From assembly GCA_029721435.1 (NCBI GenBank), contig CM056587.1, positions 16,960,667-17,024,666 of the forward strand: DNA of 64,000 bases, in the 5' to 3' direction. This DNA is from Gymnothorax reevesii (lineage: Eukaryota > Chordata > Actinopteri > Anguilliformes > Muraenidae). The notes under the pieces are model-generated. The model ran no database searches, had not been told where the DNA came from, and worked only from the letters and a program-made list of their open reading frames with translations. Within the stretch, counting starts at the first letter, position 1. Each line of letters starts with the position of its first letter. Shown here piece by piece: positions 1 to 9,915 of the stretch. A program made the translations under genes and the position numbers.

Positions 1-1200
1 ACACTTGCGTGTTCACAGATTTCGCACACACCAAGTCATGTACAGCACGATGGGCAGGGTCCCGCTGAGGCCCTGTTTTAAGCAGGCTGAATGAATATGC
101 CATTTGTTCCGGCTGGCTTGTCAATTAGAAACACTCAGCAGAGACTTGTGCAAGATTGGCCTGCTGAAAAGGAAATGGATCTATGATACAAAGTTGACTA
201 AGAGCAACAGGCATCGGTATAGTTAGTGCTCATGTGTTTTGCTTGCACTGATAAAGAATGTATTGATTTGAAATTGCATTCATGCGGTGAATTTGTCATT
301 CAACATGATGTGAATACAAAATACCTTTATTGTTCTTCATAAACATGAAAAATAAGAGACATTGTGCACTTGCTGCATATTCCAAGCTGTGTGTGAGTGT
401 GTGTACGGAGCCACAGTGTGTAACCTGCCTCGGACAGTGAGACGCATTTGCAGTCAGTGGATGGATCCCTGCGATAGTGTACTTTTTCAGCTAACGCAGT
501 TTGTTCTGACAGCTGAGTGTTTACATTATGACTTAGCCACAGTGTGCCTGCAACATTGCAAGAAGAAACACCGTGAATGGCTGAGTGCATTTGGAGAAAT
601 GGCCTGGGGGATGGGTGGTGGAGAGTGGCTATTTTACACAGACACCACTGTCCTGCCTGCCTGTCAATCAAACAGAGTCAGGAGGGAGATGGAGCATGCC
701 TCTTGGTGAAACAGCTGTGTGATTAACTCCTTTCCCCTGGGCGCCTGTCATGGAAATGCACATTTGAAATGCAAAAACAGCTCAGCCTTCCTGTCCTTGT
801 GTGCGGCTTATGTGAGGGTCACTGCTAGCGGGGTTAAAGGTGAAAGGTGATGATGATTCTTGAAGACTACTGCTGAATAAGGCCCACAAAAATTCCTGCT
901 GGATTAAAAAAAAGGGGGAGAGGGGGATTGTCATAATCTGTCAGGAAGTCCAAATTTTCTCTTGCATGTCATTTGACGTTATCGCCATGATATTAAACCT
1001 GTCGCTCGTCTAGGGGATTCTTACATAACACAATTCAAGAGACACTGTCTACATATGAAGGGTTTGTTTGCAAAACACATTAAGTGCCAAAATGACAAAA
1101 ATTGAAATAATTCCATTGGGCAATAGCCCTGTGCTTCTTACACATGGCGCAAAAATTCGTTGTTAGATATTCATACTATAAGGTTTTTTTCATGGTCAAA
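1..1200. other. Non-coding stretch, nothing recognised
   Basis: No exon-like or transposon-like structure was recognised. Given the direction of nalf1 this is probably intron 1 (inference). Confidence 0.5.
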
Positions 1201-1212
1201 GTTTGTCTTTTT

Positions 1213-1249
1213 AGCTCCGCTGTAACAATAGTAAAGAGTCAGCGGAGCT
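1213..1249. repeat. Hairpin at the edge of the tandem-repeat locus
   Basis: AGCTCCGCTG at 1213-1222 is the exact reverse complement of CAGCGGAGCT at 1240-1249, with a 17-bp loop. It is followed by a CCGT/CTGT-rich microsatellite at 1274-1308, then the 171-bp tandem repeat. Confidence 0.6.
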
Positions 1250-1504
1250 TTTTTAGTGCAGTCATCCGGCGTCTGCCCGTCCGTCTGTCTGTCTGTCCGT
1301 CCGTCCAGCGTCAACCTTTCACTTCAAATTTGAATATCTCAAAAACTGTTTGAAAAATTTCTAATTTGGTGTGAGCCTTCATTATGATATTCTGAATATT
1401 CACTGTGAAAATGAGAAAATTCTACTTCTTGGTTTTTGAGACATTCAGCATTTCGAACTTTGAAAATCAGTGTTTATGCTCATTTTTTCAGTCTTTCATT
1501 AATA

Positions 1505-3018
1505 TACTGAGTACAAATGAAAACGCATCACTCACGAAATCTGGAATAGCTCCACGGATTGATATGTGAAGTATATACGTATGATGCATTTGAGATAATG
1601 AATGATTTAAGAAGACATGTAAACATCATTCAATTTCATTCACGATAATGTTAATGCGCAAGAGAGGTTTAACTGGTGTAGGGGTCAAACAGGAAAGTCA
1701 ATAACGGGTGTGACCGCCATTTGCATTGACACATGCGGTGCATCGTCGTCGCATGGAGTTGATCAGTCTCTGGATAGTGTTCTGAGGGATAACATTCCAC
1801 TCCTGAGCAAGGGCAACCTCAAGTTCTCAGATGTTGTCCATCTGGCGTCGACGTGAAAGACGTCGTCCAATTTCATCCCATAAGTGCTCGATAGGGGAGA
1901 GGTCGGGTGACAGAACTGGCCGTTGAAGCACGGGGATGTTCTGCTGTGCCAGGTACTGCATGGACACCCTTGCAATGTGTGCCCTAGCGTTGTCCTGTTG
2001 GAACGTGTGGACATCGTGGTGTTGGTTGAAGAACGGCACAACTTGGTTCTGCAGCACCTGGTCCCGGTAGTAGACGCCGTTCACCCTTCCTCTGCAGATA
2101 TGGAGAGGGGTTCTGTGACGGTAGCTTATTCCACCCCACACCATAATGCTGTCACCACCCCAACGGTCTGTTTGAACGACACAATCGGCGTTATAACGTT
2201 CACCACGTCTCCGCCAAACACGTATACGGCCACCTGCGTTCCTTAAGTGAAATCGTGACTCGTCAGAAAAGATGACACCGTGCCATTGTCGTAGTCGCCA
2301 ATTCGGGTGCCTGTTTGCCCACTGTAGACGCTGGTTTCGGTGACGATCCGTCAATATGGGGCCGAAATAAGGACGTCGTGCACGCAGGCCTGCAGCTCGC
2401 AGACGGTTCCATACGGTGTTGGGGTGAATGAATCCTCGTCGTCCTTGGACTTGAGCAGCCGTTCTTGTCGCTGGTAGTGTTCGGTCTCAGACACAATCCC
2501 GTACGATCTGACGGTCCTGACGTGCCGTTAACTTGTCACACGTTGTTGACCCGGTCGAGGACGGTCACGAGTGCTCCCCGTTTGCAGAAACCTTTGATGG
2601 AGTCTTGCAATCGTTGTGTGTGTGCAGTGTAGTAGTCTGGCAATTTCCCTGGTGCTGGGGCCAATTTCAAGCATACCTAAGGCACGTTCCCGGTCAGGGG
2701 CTGTAAGTCGCGGCATAGTGTCGACGTTTCACAAGTGTCAGTGAAGAAGTGAAATTTTATTCGGATTCACATGCTTTTCAGGCAATGTGTGCACAAATTC
2801 AGAGTGAATTTCATTTTCCCGTGGTGTGCGTGCAAGATGTTGCGTTTTTGCAAAAAATTGCCTAGCTTTACAGTTAACTTGAAATTCTCGCATTTCTTGC
2901 ACCTGGCATGTCGGGTGACGTCACTGTAGTGTTGTTGTTGTATAAAAATTATATTGAAGTTCATTTGAACTTAAATATTGACTTTTTTCAAGTGGTGCGG
3001 TTTCATTTGTACTCAGTA
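1505..3018 (-). mobile_element. Tc1-like transposon (family A), complete with TIRs and TA duplication
   Basis: The 1514-bp element begins TACTGAGTACAAATGAAAAC and ends with the near-perfect reverse complement; the two ends differ at two of about 27 positions. TA dinucleotides at 1503-1504 and 3019-3020 are the target duplication. The empty site CATTAATATCTCAAAAA can be read in neighbouring tandem-repeat units, which fixes both borders. It carries a broken transposase gene on the minus strand. Confidence 0.9.
1698..2716 (-). pseudogene. Tc1-like DD34E transposase, frameshifted (family A)
   Basis: The reading runs from an ATG at 2716 (MPRLTAPDRERALGMLEIG) to a TGA at 1698-1700 after GGHTRY, about 339 codons. 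It has an N-terminal paired-like helix-turn-helix region, then the catalytic triad as SDESRF, QQDNARAH and SPIEHLWDE. Exactly 34 residues lie between the second Asp and the Glu, so all three catalytic residues survive. It is not functional as read: the total length is not a multiple of three, with a frame change between about 2360 and 2530, and there is an in-frame TGA near 1827 just after RRRQMDNI. Its closest relative in the window is the transposase at 4492. Confidence 0.88.
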
Positions 3019-3428
3019 TATCTCAAAAAGTGTCTGATAACTTTTGTTCTAATTTGTTGTGAGCCTTCCTTATGATGTTTTGATGATCACCTGCTAAAAT
3101 TGGAAATTCTACATCCTGATTTTTGAGATATTCAGCATTTTGGACTTAGAAAACCAGTGTTCGGGCAAATTTTTTCAGTCTTTCATTAATATCTTAAAAA
3201 ATGTCCGGCAAATTTTTGTCTAATTTGTTGTGAGCCTTCCTTATGATGTTCTGATGATCCCCTGCTAAAATTAGAAAATTCTACATCCTGATTTTTGAGA
3301 AATTCAGCAATTTGGACTTAGAAAATCAGTGTTCAGGCAAATTTTTTCAGTCTTTCATTAATATCTCAAAAAATGTCTGGCAAATTTTTGTCTAATTTGT
3401 TGTGAGCCTTCCTTATAGCCTTCCCAAA

Positions 3429-3560
3429 CTCTTCTACTACAAAGCCATGCTGTTGTAATAGCTGCAGTATGTGGTTTTGCATTGTCCTGCTGAAATACAC
3501 AAGGCCTTCCCTGAATTAGATGTCGTTTGGAGGGGAGCATATGTTGCTCTTAAACCTATT
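3429..3560 (-). mobile_element. Fragment of a Tc1-like element (family C)
   Basis: The minus strand reads [22 protein letters not shown], containing the second catalytic Asp. This matches the transposases at 8366-9694, 36942-39419 and 51523-52498. Both TIRs are absent. It abuts the broken end of the 171-bp repeat array and is followed by an 18-bp direct duplication TATTCAAGGATTGGGGAA near 3570-3605. Confidence 0.85.
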
Positions 3561-3609
3561 CAAGGTCTATTCAAGGATTGGGGAATTTATTCAAGGATTG
3601 GGGAATTAG

Positions 3610-4190
3610 AGGATTGGGTGCGTTCGGGGATATACCCCAAGCTGTCGCCTCCGACGGCATAAGCCTAGTTTACATTTTAGAAACAAACTCTTCTTCTGAT
3701 TGCCTCACAACCCTGACTCTCCTCATATAGTTGGTTCACTGGATAGGTTCATGGCGCTAGTGTACATCAGAACTCCAATCCTGCTCCATGCAAGAATATC
3801 TGCAATGCAAATGTGCTTCTCCACCCAAATAAATCCCAAGAGAATCCTTTCTCTTGACAAGCTTCATGAAATATAAAAGGCCAATTGAGAACCCTCCTTG
3901 ATAAGCTAGTCTGTTAGTCTGGATACTTCAACCAAATCAGTTCTTCAACTCTGAAGAACGTCCAGACATCCATATTTGCACATCCAAACGGCTGATAAAG
4001 GGACACATTTCGTATGAAGATGTGAAGTATTTAGGTTCAAGAAAGTTCTTATTCTGGTGAGCAACAGGTTCCCATGTTTTTTTTTCTCTCTCTTTGTCTG
4101 GGAGCTGAATTCAACTGAGCAATCGATAACCATGGCAAAGAGTTTGTGCCAAAATTAATTCTGCAGAAAATAACAGTCGCACAAATCATC
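3610..4190. other. Non-coding stretch, nothing recognised
   Basis: AT-rich DNA between transposon copies, without recognisable coding or repeat structure. Confidence 0.45.
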
Positions 4191-4195
4191 TACTA

Positions 4196-5704
4196 TACTC
4201 AGCAACAAAAGTTTCTGTGACACCAATATTGTAATTATTTTTCATAACGCAATTATGAAATTGTCATACATGGTGATATCAGACTGAAACAGTACACGTA
4301 AACACAACATTGAAATGGAAATCATGAAAATGCGAGAAAATGACTTTGCACGTGAAAATGTGCATAAATCATGCTTGTGGATGGCAATAAAAGAGGAGAA
4401 TTTTTGGAATGTTCACATTGTGCCTGATGAACGACGGAAGCATCACTTATCGAAAACACAGCCATTTCGGATCAGGAACTCTACCCTCTAAATGCCAAGA
4501 CTGTCTGAAAATGATCGGTGGAGGGCCATTGGGATGATTGAATCCGGAACCTCGCAGAGGGAAGTTGCTCATCGCCTGAATGTCCACCAAAACACCATTT
4601 GGAACTTATGGCAGCGTCATCAGCAGACAAGACATGTCAGAGACCGTCCTCGCAGCGGCCGTCCACGAGTAACCACTCCCAGACAGGACAACTGGATTCG
4701 AACAACCCATCTCCGAAATCGATTCCAACCTGCAACCATAACTGCAAGAACGATACCTGGTTTGAGGCGACTGTCTGCACAGACAATCCGTCGCCGTCTC
4801 CGTCATTTTGGCATTGTCCCACGTCGGCCAGCAAGACGTCCAATACTCACAGTACAACACCGACGACTGCGTCTACAGTGGGCACAACAACATCGACGGT
4901 GGATCCAACGTCAGTGGGATCTTGTACTCTTCACTGATGAATCAAGATTCATGCTTAACCGATGTGATGGTCGTTTATGTGTATACCGTCGACGTGGAGA
5001 ACGTTATGCCAACAACTGTGTTCAGGAATTTGATCGTTTTGGAGGTGGTAGTGTCATGATTTGGGGAGGGATCACGGCTAGAAATAGAACAGATTTGCTT
5101 GTTATTGATGGAAATCTGACAGGCTAAAGATATCGCGATGAAGTGCTACGGCCATTGGTGGTACCGTTTTTGATGCAACATGGTCCCGGAATAACGCTGC
5201 AACATGATAACGCCAGACCACACGTTGCAAGGATTGTACAGCAGTATCTGATGCAACAACATGTCAATGTCCTACCATGGCCAGCCAGATCCCCAGACAT
5301 GTCCCCAATCGAGCATCTTTGGGACGAGATGGATCGACGTTTGCGGCGGTTGGATAACCCGCCAGCTACACTCCAGGAATTGCGACAACGTCTACGTCAG
5401 ATTTGGAATGACATCCCACAGCAATTTCTGGCACATCTGATTCGGTCCATGCGCCGGAGATGCGTTGCTTGCATCATGGCACGAGGAAGTCACACCCGGT
5501 ATTGAAGTGTGAAGGTCACAATTGGTTAGACGTCAGACAAGTGCTTCATGACGCATGAAAATGACATTTTTCGTTTTGAGTGACGTTGGCACTGAAAAGT
5601 CAGTGTTTCTCCTGTTAAATAAACATATTGATTGCATTGAGATCTTTGCGTGTCATTTATAACATACACATAAATGGTGTCACAGAAACTTTTGTTGCTG
5701 AGTA
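4196..5704 (+). mobile_element. Tc1-like transposon (family B), nearly intact
   Basis: The 1509-bp element begins TACTCAGCAACAAAAGTTTC and ends with its reverse complement; about 30 bp at each end match. TA target duplications lie at 4194-4195 and 5705-5706. It encodes a transposase spanning almost the whole protein, so it is the youngest-looking Tc1-like copy in the window. Confidence 0.93.
4492..5505 (+). pseudogene. Tc1-like DD34E transposase with one internal stop (family B)
   Basis: A 337-residue transposase starts MPRLSENDRWRAIGMIESGT and ends GSHTRY. Cut-and-paste transposases of this family bind the terminal repeats with N-terminal helix-turn-helix domains and cut DNA with a DDE domain. 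The N-terminal third is basic and contains the AT-hook-like motif GRPR (residues 56-59). The catalytic triad reads FTDESRF (D149), QHDNARPH (D239) and SPIEHLWDE (E274), with 34 residues between D239 and E274. The only visible defect is a TAA at 5125-5127, codon 212, just after GNLTG; the frame continues unchanged on the other side. A single base substitution would explain the stop. The start was chosen because the related copy at 2716 begins with the same MPRL. Confidence 0.93.
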
Positions 5705-5706
5705 TA

Positions 5707-6550
5707 TAATGAAGAAGTCTATGTGAGGCTGACTGTAACCTCAGTTAAAAAGCAGGGATTTCCTGTGTCAGCTACCAAAGGAAGAGACTGGACCTTCATA
5801 CCCTGTAAAGAGGTATACTCCCGAAGTAGTGCAATAGCTAATGGATCAAGAGCTGATTAATGTAAAACGTTGGAACCGCAGGGGAACCATTATTAATACC
5901 TCCCCGTGGTTAGCAGTCTTTCGTCAGCTAATTAAACCCAGGGACTCAGTTTGTTGTGTAAAAGACTTAGGTGTAGCAGTGCGGCACTGTGTTGGGAAAT
6001 ACCGAAACTCAGGCTGTTCTTTGGAAGCGTTTCGCTCGAGGGACGCAGTTTGTTTTCGATGCGAATCAATCGAAATCTCAAAGCAGGGCTCCCGAAATGG
6101 GCGGTCCACTGCGATTGCAAATGAACAAACACCGCAGTGGCACACCAGTCAGGAATATGCTTACGGTGCGGAAACCCATTGATTCTAAACACGGAGTCAT
6201 TCTAAGAAGGAACAAGTGACTTTCTTTGTCTTGTAGCAAACGATGCCTGAAGCTTTGCTTGAGTAGCACTTTCCCTGAAGATCCCCCCTCCACAGAACTC
6301 TTGATTTATTTATTTTTTTTTTGTAAGACGTCCCATTAGCAATATACAGTACATATATCTTACTCTCTGATGGGGTCTGCAGCCTTTCTCATGCGCACTA
6401 TTGTACTGCAGTTTACTTTGAGTGAGAGGAAGGCTTGGGCAGCCTGTACATATCGTGCGCAGGACCTGATGAACCCATGAAACAACTCTGAATACTGAAT
6501 AATAATGCACTTTCCCTGGTCAATGGTGAAATCCCATTTCCTCTGTGTAT
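5707..6550. other. Non-coding stretch, nothing recognised
   Basis: Short open frames overlap on both strands but none resembles a known domain. Confidence 0.45.

Positions 6551-6553
<3 letters not shown>

Positions 6554-6611
<58 letters not shown>
6554..6611. repeat. (CT)n microsatellite
   Basis: Uninterrupted CT dinucleotide run of about 58 bp. Confidence 0.98.
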
Positions 6612-6612
<1 letters not shown>

Positions 6613-7226
6613 TCCTCTCCTGTCCCTCTGTGGGCTGTGTTCTATTTCTGTATCTCTGGCAATGGAATATGTGCATATTTAGAGTTCTCTTTCATTTCCT
6701 TGTCAGGCCCTTTTCCTGTTTAATATGTACGGCTGTTTGCAGAGGCCTTTTTCACTCTGAATATTTTATATGTACATGAATACATTATGTTGAGGTTCCA
6801 GATGACGATTATTTCCATTGTATGAATATTCAGGGCTCCTGACGAAAGATGTGATTTTTGAGACTCCTGTCAAGACTGGGGGGGGTCGGGCAGCTTCAGT
6901 TAAATTAGGGGTGGACTTGTTTAATTAAGCCTGAAATTAAGCTGGCTCTCTATCCACTGCTAGGTGCCATTTAAAAGAGCTACCTTTCAAAAAACAACAA
7001 TTGGTTTGATCATTCTTTGAATCAAATCCTTACAGATTCTTCTGAGCATTATTTTAAGGTCTCCGCTTTAACCGCATATGTTACTTACTCCAGGGAGGAC
7101 CTGAGCAAGGGTGATAGATGACATCATTTACCAATTTTTATCCTAAGATTGTCCATAATTAATTTCGGGTAACAGTGAAAATGCTAATTCAAATAATTTA
7201 ATTCACTGGACTCCGAGACCACTATC
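6612..7226. other. Non-coding stretch, nothing recognised
   Basis: Includes a short G-run near 6880; no gene or repeat recognised. Confidence 0.45.
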
Positions 7227-7231
7227 CCTCC

Positions 7232-7750
7232 TGTAAGGTCAAACCTCCAGCCGTCAAGCTCACCGGTCTATTAAGACCCGGACCGCATTCTCAGCTTCAT
7301 AATCATTACCTGTTTGTTATTTCCTCTTTGCTGTAGTGTTGTGCTATTTAAGGCCGAGATTCGCACATAGCCTTTGTAAAGTCTCGCAGCCACATCCCTG
7401 TGTTGTATCTCTAGTCTCGTCTCAACTTATTCTCCGCATATCGCGCGTATTTATTCTAACTCTTGAATTTAGCACTATTTGGTGCTTATATCAGCACTTA
7501 ATCATTATTATTGAAGAAACCTTGTTTCCTAGTCTCTTGCTCTATTTGTAATACATTGTTACTGTGGCCGAAGTCCAGTCTCTTTATTACTAAGAGTGCA
7601 ATTTAGGGAATTTGTTTCCGATTTTGTTTTATATTGCTTCTTGTGTGCCTTGCTGCTGCGCAGTAGGCAGAATAAATACTTCCAAGTCCATCCTTGAACC
7701 TGAGTCCAGTCCTCAACTTCCTGTCCGCCGTGCAAAGCACAACCCTTACA
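7232..7750 (+). mobile_element. Solo LTR, 519 bp
   Basis: Begins TGTAAGGTC and ends CCCTTACA, the TG...CA ends of a retroviral-type LTR with a 7-bp inverted terminal match. The flanks are CCTCC on the left (7227-7231) and CCTCA on the right (7751-7755), a 5-bp target duplication with one change. TATA-like GCTATTTAAGG lies near 7346 and AATAAA near 7670, in the order promoter then polyadenylation signal, giving + orientation. There is no internal retroelement coding on either side, so this is probably a recombined solo LTR. Confidence 0.7.
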
Positions 7751-7831
7751 CCTCACTTTTACTTGTGCGCTAGGAGATTACCATCCCATGTACAACCCCA
7801 ATTCTGAAAAAGTTGAGACGAAGTGTAAATT

Positions 7832-7907
7832 GAAGCACCTTTTACTAAAACCCCATAAGTCACGCTTGACTTGACTTGACTTGTGGGGTTTTAGTAATCA
7901 GTGTTTC
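7832..7907. mobile_element. 76-bp hairpin MITE, copy 1
   Basis: Inserted at AATT: AATT occurs at 7828-7831 and again at 7908-7911, while the undisturbed relative at about 36690 has a single AATT (AGTGTAAATTGTGAATAAAA). The element is almost a pure hairpin: TTACTAAAACCCCATAAGTCA pairs with TGACTTGTGGGGTTTTAGTAA, separated by CTTGA repeats. Outer ends GAAGCA/TGTTTC also pair. A second copy of identical length lies at 62105-62180. Confidence 0.85.
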
Positions 7908-7929
7908 AATTGTGAATAAAATCAAAATG

Positions 7930-8057
7930 CCCTGCGATGGATCGGCAAGCAGCTCAGGGTGGGTCCCTGCCTTTGCCCGTAGTCAGCTGGGATAGGCTCC
8001 AGCTCGCCCCGTGACCCTAGTGAGGAATAAGCGGGTATAGAAAATGGATGGATGGAT
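7930..8057 (+). mobile_element. L2-type LINE/SINE 3' tail ending in (GATG)n
   Basis: CCTGCGATGG, then AGTCAGCTGGGATAGGCTCC, and an ATGGATGGATGGATA end are the typical 3' tail shared by fish L2-clade LINEs and their SINEs. It is inserted in the Tc1-like element, with flanking CAAAATG repeats at 7923-7929 and 8063-8069 as the likely target duplication. Only the 3' end is present. Confidence 0.8.
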
Positions 8058-8365
8058 AAAAACAAAATGCATTGACTTTCAGATCACATGTTATTAGCAA
8101 CAGATCATAGGAAACATTTAAAATTGTTGAAACTGTGACATTTTACAATTTTATCCACAAAATGAGCTCATTTCAAATTTTCTGGCTGCAACGGGTCTCA
8201 AAAAAGTTGGCACCCAGGCAAAAAAGGGCTGAAAAAGCAATTAATATACAAGAGAATCAGCTGAAAGAACATTTAGCAAGTAATTAAGTTAACTGGCATC
8301 AGGTGTGTAACATGATTTGCTATAAAAGGGATGTCTTAGAGAGGCAGAGTCTCTCAGAAGTAAAG

Positions 8366-9694
8366 ATGGCCAGAGGCTCTCCAACCTGTGAAGGCTTGCG
8401 TAATACTTTAAAAACAATGTTCCTCAACATCAAATTGCAAAGGCTTTGAAGGTCTCATCATCGACAGTGCATAACATCATCAAAAGATTCAGAGAAACTG
8501 GAAAAAACTCTGTGCGTAAGGGACAAGGCCGAAGACTTTTACTGGACGCCTGTGATCTTCAGGTCCTCAGATGCCACTGCATCACTCACTGGCATGATTC
8601 TGTCATTGACATTACTAAATGGGCCCAGGAATACGTAAAGAAACACTGTCTGTAAACGCAGTCCGCTGTGCCATCCACAGATGCCACCTAAATCTCTACC
8701 ATGCAAAAAGGAAGCCATTGCTGAGCATGATCCAGAAGCGTCGCTGTGTTCTGTGGGCTAAGGCTCATTTAAAATGGACTGCAGGAAAGTGGCAACATGT
8801 CCTGAAGTCAGATGAGTCCAAATTTGACATTCTTGTTGGGAATTGTGATGGTTCTGTCCTGTAGTCCCTCCCCCTCCTACTGTCTTCGCCTCCACTTCAA
8901 CAAGCCACACCTGTTGCTTGTTGAAGTGGAGGTGAAGCTTAGAGTATTTAAGAGCTGCACTGGCAGTGCAGCTGCATCCTGGCATTTTAGCTCTATGTGT
9001 GTTGCTGCTGCTCCCCAGTCTCTTTGCCATTTATATTTATTAAATATTTTTCTATTTTTTGTACCAGCTTGTGCGAGTAGGTCCCTTTATCAGCCTTTGG
9101 GTTCATGGTCCCAGTGCCCGCCGGATTGCATGTTGCATCTGGCAGGACTAAACCATGACAGAAATCATGGGTGTCGCATCCTCTATGCTAAAGAGGAGAA
9201 AGACCATCTCTCCTGCTATCGGCGTTCAGTTCAAAAGCCAGCATCTCTGATGGTATGGGGATGCATTAGTGCATATGGTGTGGGACACTTGCAAGTTTTA
9301 AAAAGCACCATGAATGCTGAAAGGTATATAAAGGTTTTTGAGCAACATATGCTCCCCTCCAAACGACATCTATTCCAGAGAAGGCCTTGTGTATTTCAGC
9401 AGGACAATGCAAAACCACATACTGCAGCTATTACAACAGCATGACTTCATAATAGAAGTCAGTGTGCTGAACTGGCCTGCCTGCTGTCCTGATCTTTCAC
9501 CGATTGAGAACATTTGGCGCATAATTAAATGAAAACTCTGTCAAAGGAGACCCAAAACTCTCCAGCAGCTGGAAGCCTGTATTAAACAAGAGTGGGATCA
9601 AATTCCAATGGCTAAACTCAAGAAACTTGTCTCCACAATGCCCAGAAGTCTCCACTCTGCGTTAAAAAGAAGAAGGGATGTTACACTATGGTAA
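8366..9694 (+). pseudogene. Tc1-like transposase (family C), decayed and split by an LTR
   Basis: Starts at ATG 8366 (MARGSPTC, as in the other family copies) and ends at a TAA near 9692 after RRRDVTLW. Recognisable blocks are the helix-turn-helix part KVSSSTVHNIIKRFRETGK, the first catalytic Asp in [26 protein letters not shown], the second Asp in [16 protein letters not shown], and the Glu in CPDLSPIENIWRIIK. The blocks are spread over several frames, and codon continuity is destroyed at ILVG by the solo LTR inserted at 8844-9160. No active protein can be made from it. Confidence 0.88.
8844..9160 (+). mobile_element. Solo LTR / short LTR element, copy 1
   Basis: 317 bp beginning TGTGATGGT and ending ACCATGACA. 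The 5-bp target duplication is GGAAT (8839-8843) / GAAAT (9161-9165); the uninterrupted relative near 38935 reads TTGGAAATCATGGG on the other strand, confirming the site. TATA-like GAGTATTTAAG near 8942. A perfect 16-bp inverted repeat (8889-8904 with 8917-8932) lies upstream of it. A homologous copy in reverse orientation is at 21512. Confidence 0.82.
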
Positions 9695-9915
9695 ATAGGC
9701 TCCTGTCCCAAATTTTTTGAAACCTGTAGCGGCCATCAAATTTGAATTGAGCTCATTTTGTGGATAAAATTGTTAAATTTCTCAGTTTCAACATTTGCTG
9801 TGTTATCTCTGTTCTTTTGTGAATAAAATAATGGCTGGCGTGATTTGACAGTCATTGCATTTTGATTTTATTTACAATTTACACTTTTCACAACTATTGC
9901 AGAATTAGGGTTATA

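Larger units (their letters stand above)
1335..3416. repeat. 171-bp tandem repeat array, split by a transposon
   Basis: Units start at TATCTCAAAAA-like sequence at 1335, 3019, 3190 and 3362. Each unit carries the landmarks TAATTTGTTGTGAGCCTTCC and TTTTTCAGTCTTTCATTAA. Spacing is 168 bp for the first unit up to the insertion point, then 171 and 172 bp. The last unit breaks off near 3416, where a fragment of another Tc1 family begins. The first unit is the most diverged. The array is interrupted by the Tc1-like element at 1505-3018. Confidence 0.8.
7793..9913 (+). mobile_element. Tc1-like transposon (family C) with three nested insertions
   Basis: Left end CAACCCCAATTCTG follows TA at 7791-7792; right end CAGAATTAGGGTTA precedes TA at 9914-9915. 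Subterminal sequence AGTGTAAATTGTGAATAAAA is shared with the copies at 36662 and 51320. Inside are a 76-bp hairpin MITE (7832-7907), an L2/SINE-type tail (7930-8057) and a solo LTR (8844-9160). Without these it would be about 1.6 kb. Confidence 0.88.

Noticed and set aside
4599..5059. Several open frames overlapping the family B transposase
   Set aside because: They are in other frames of a sequence whose DD34E protein is unambiguous.
5841..6219. Overlapping open frames on both strands
   Set aside because: Frames are open on both strands, of similar length and without domain features, so they are likely accidental.
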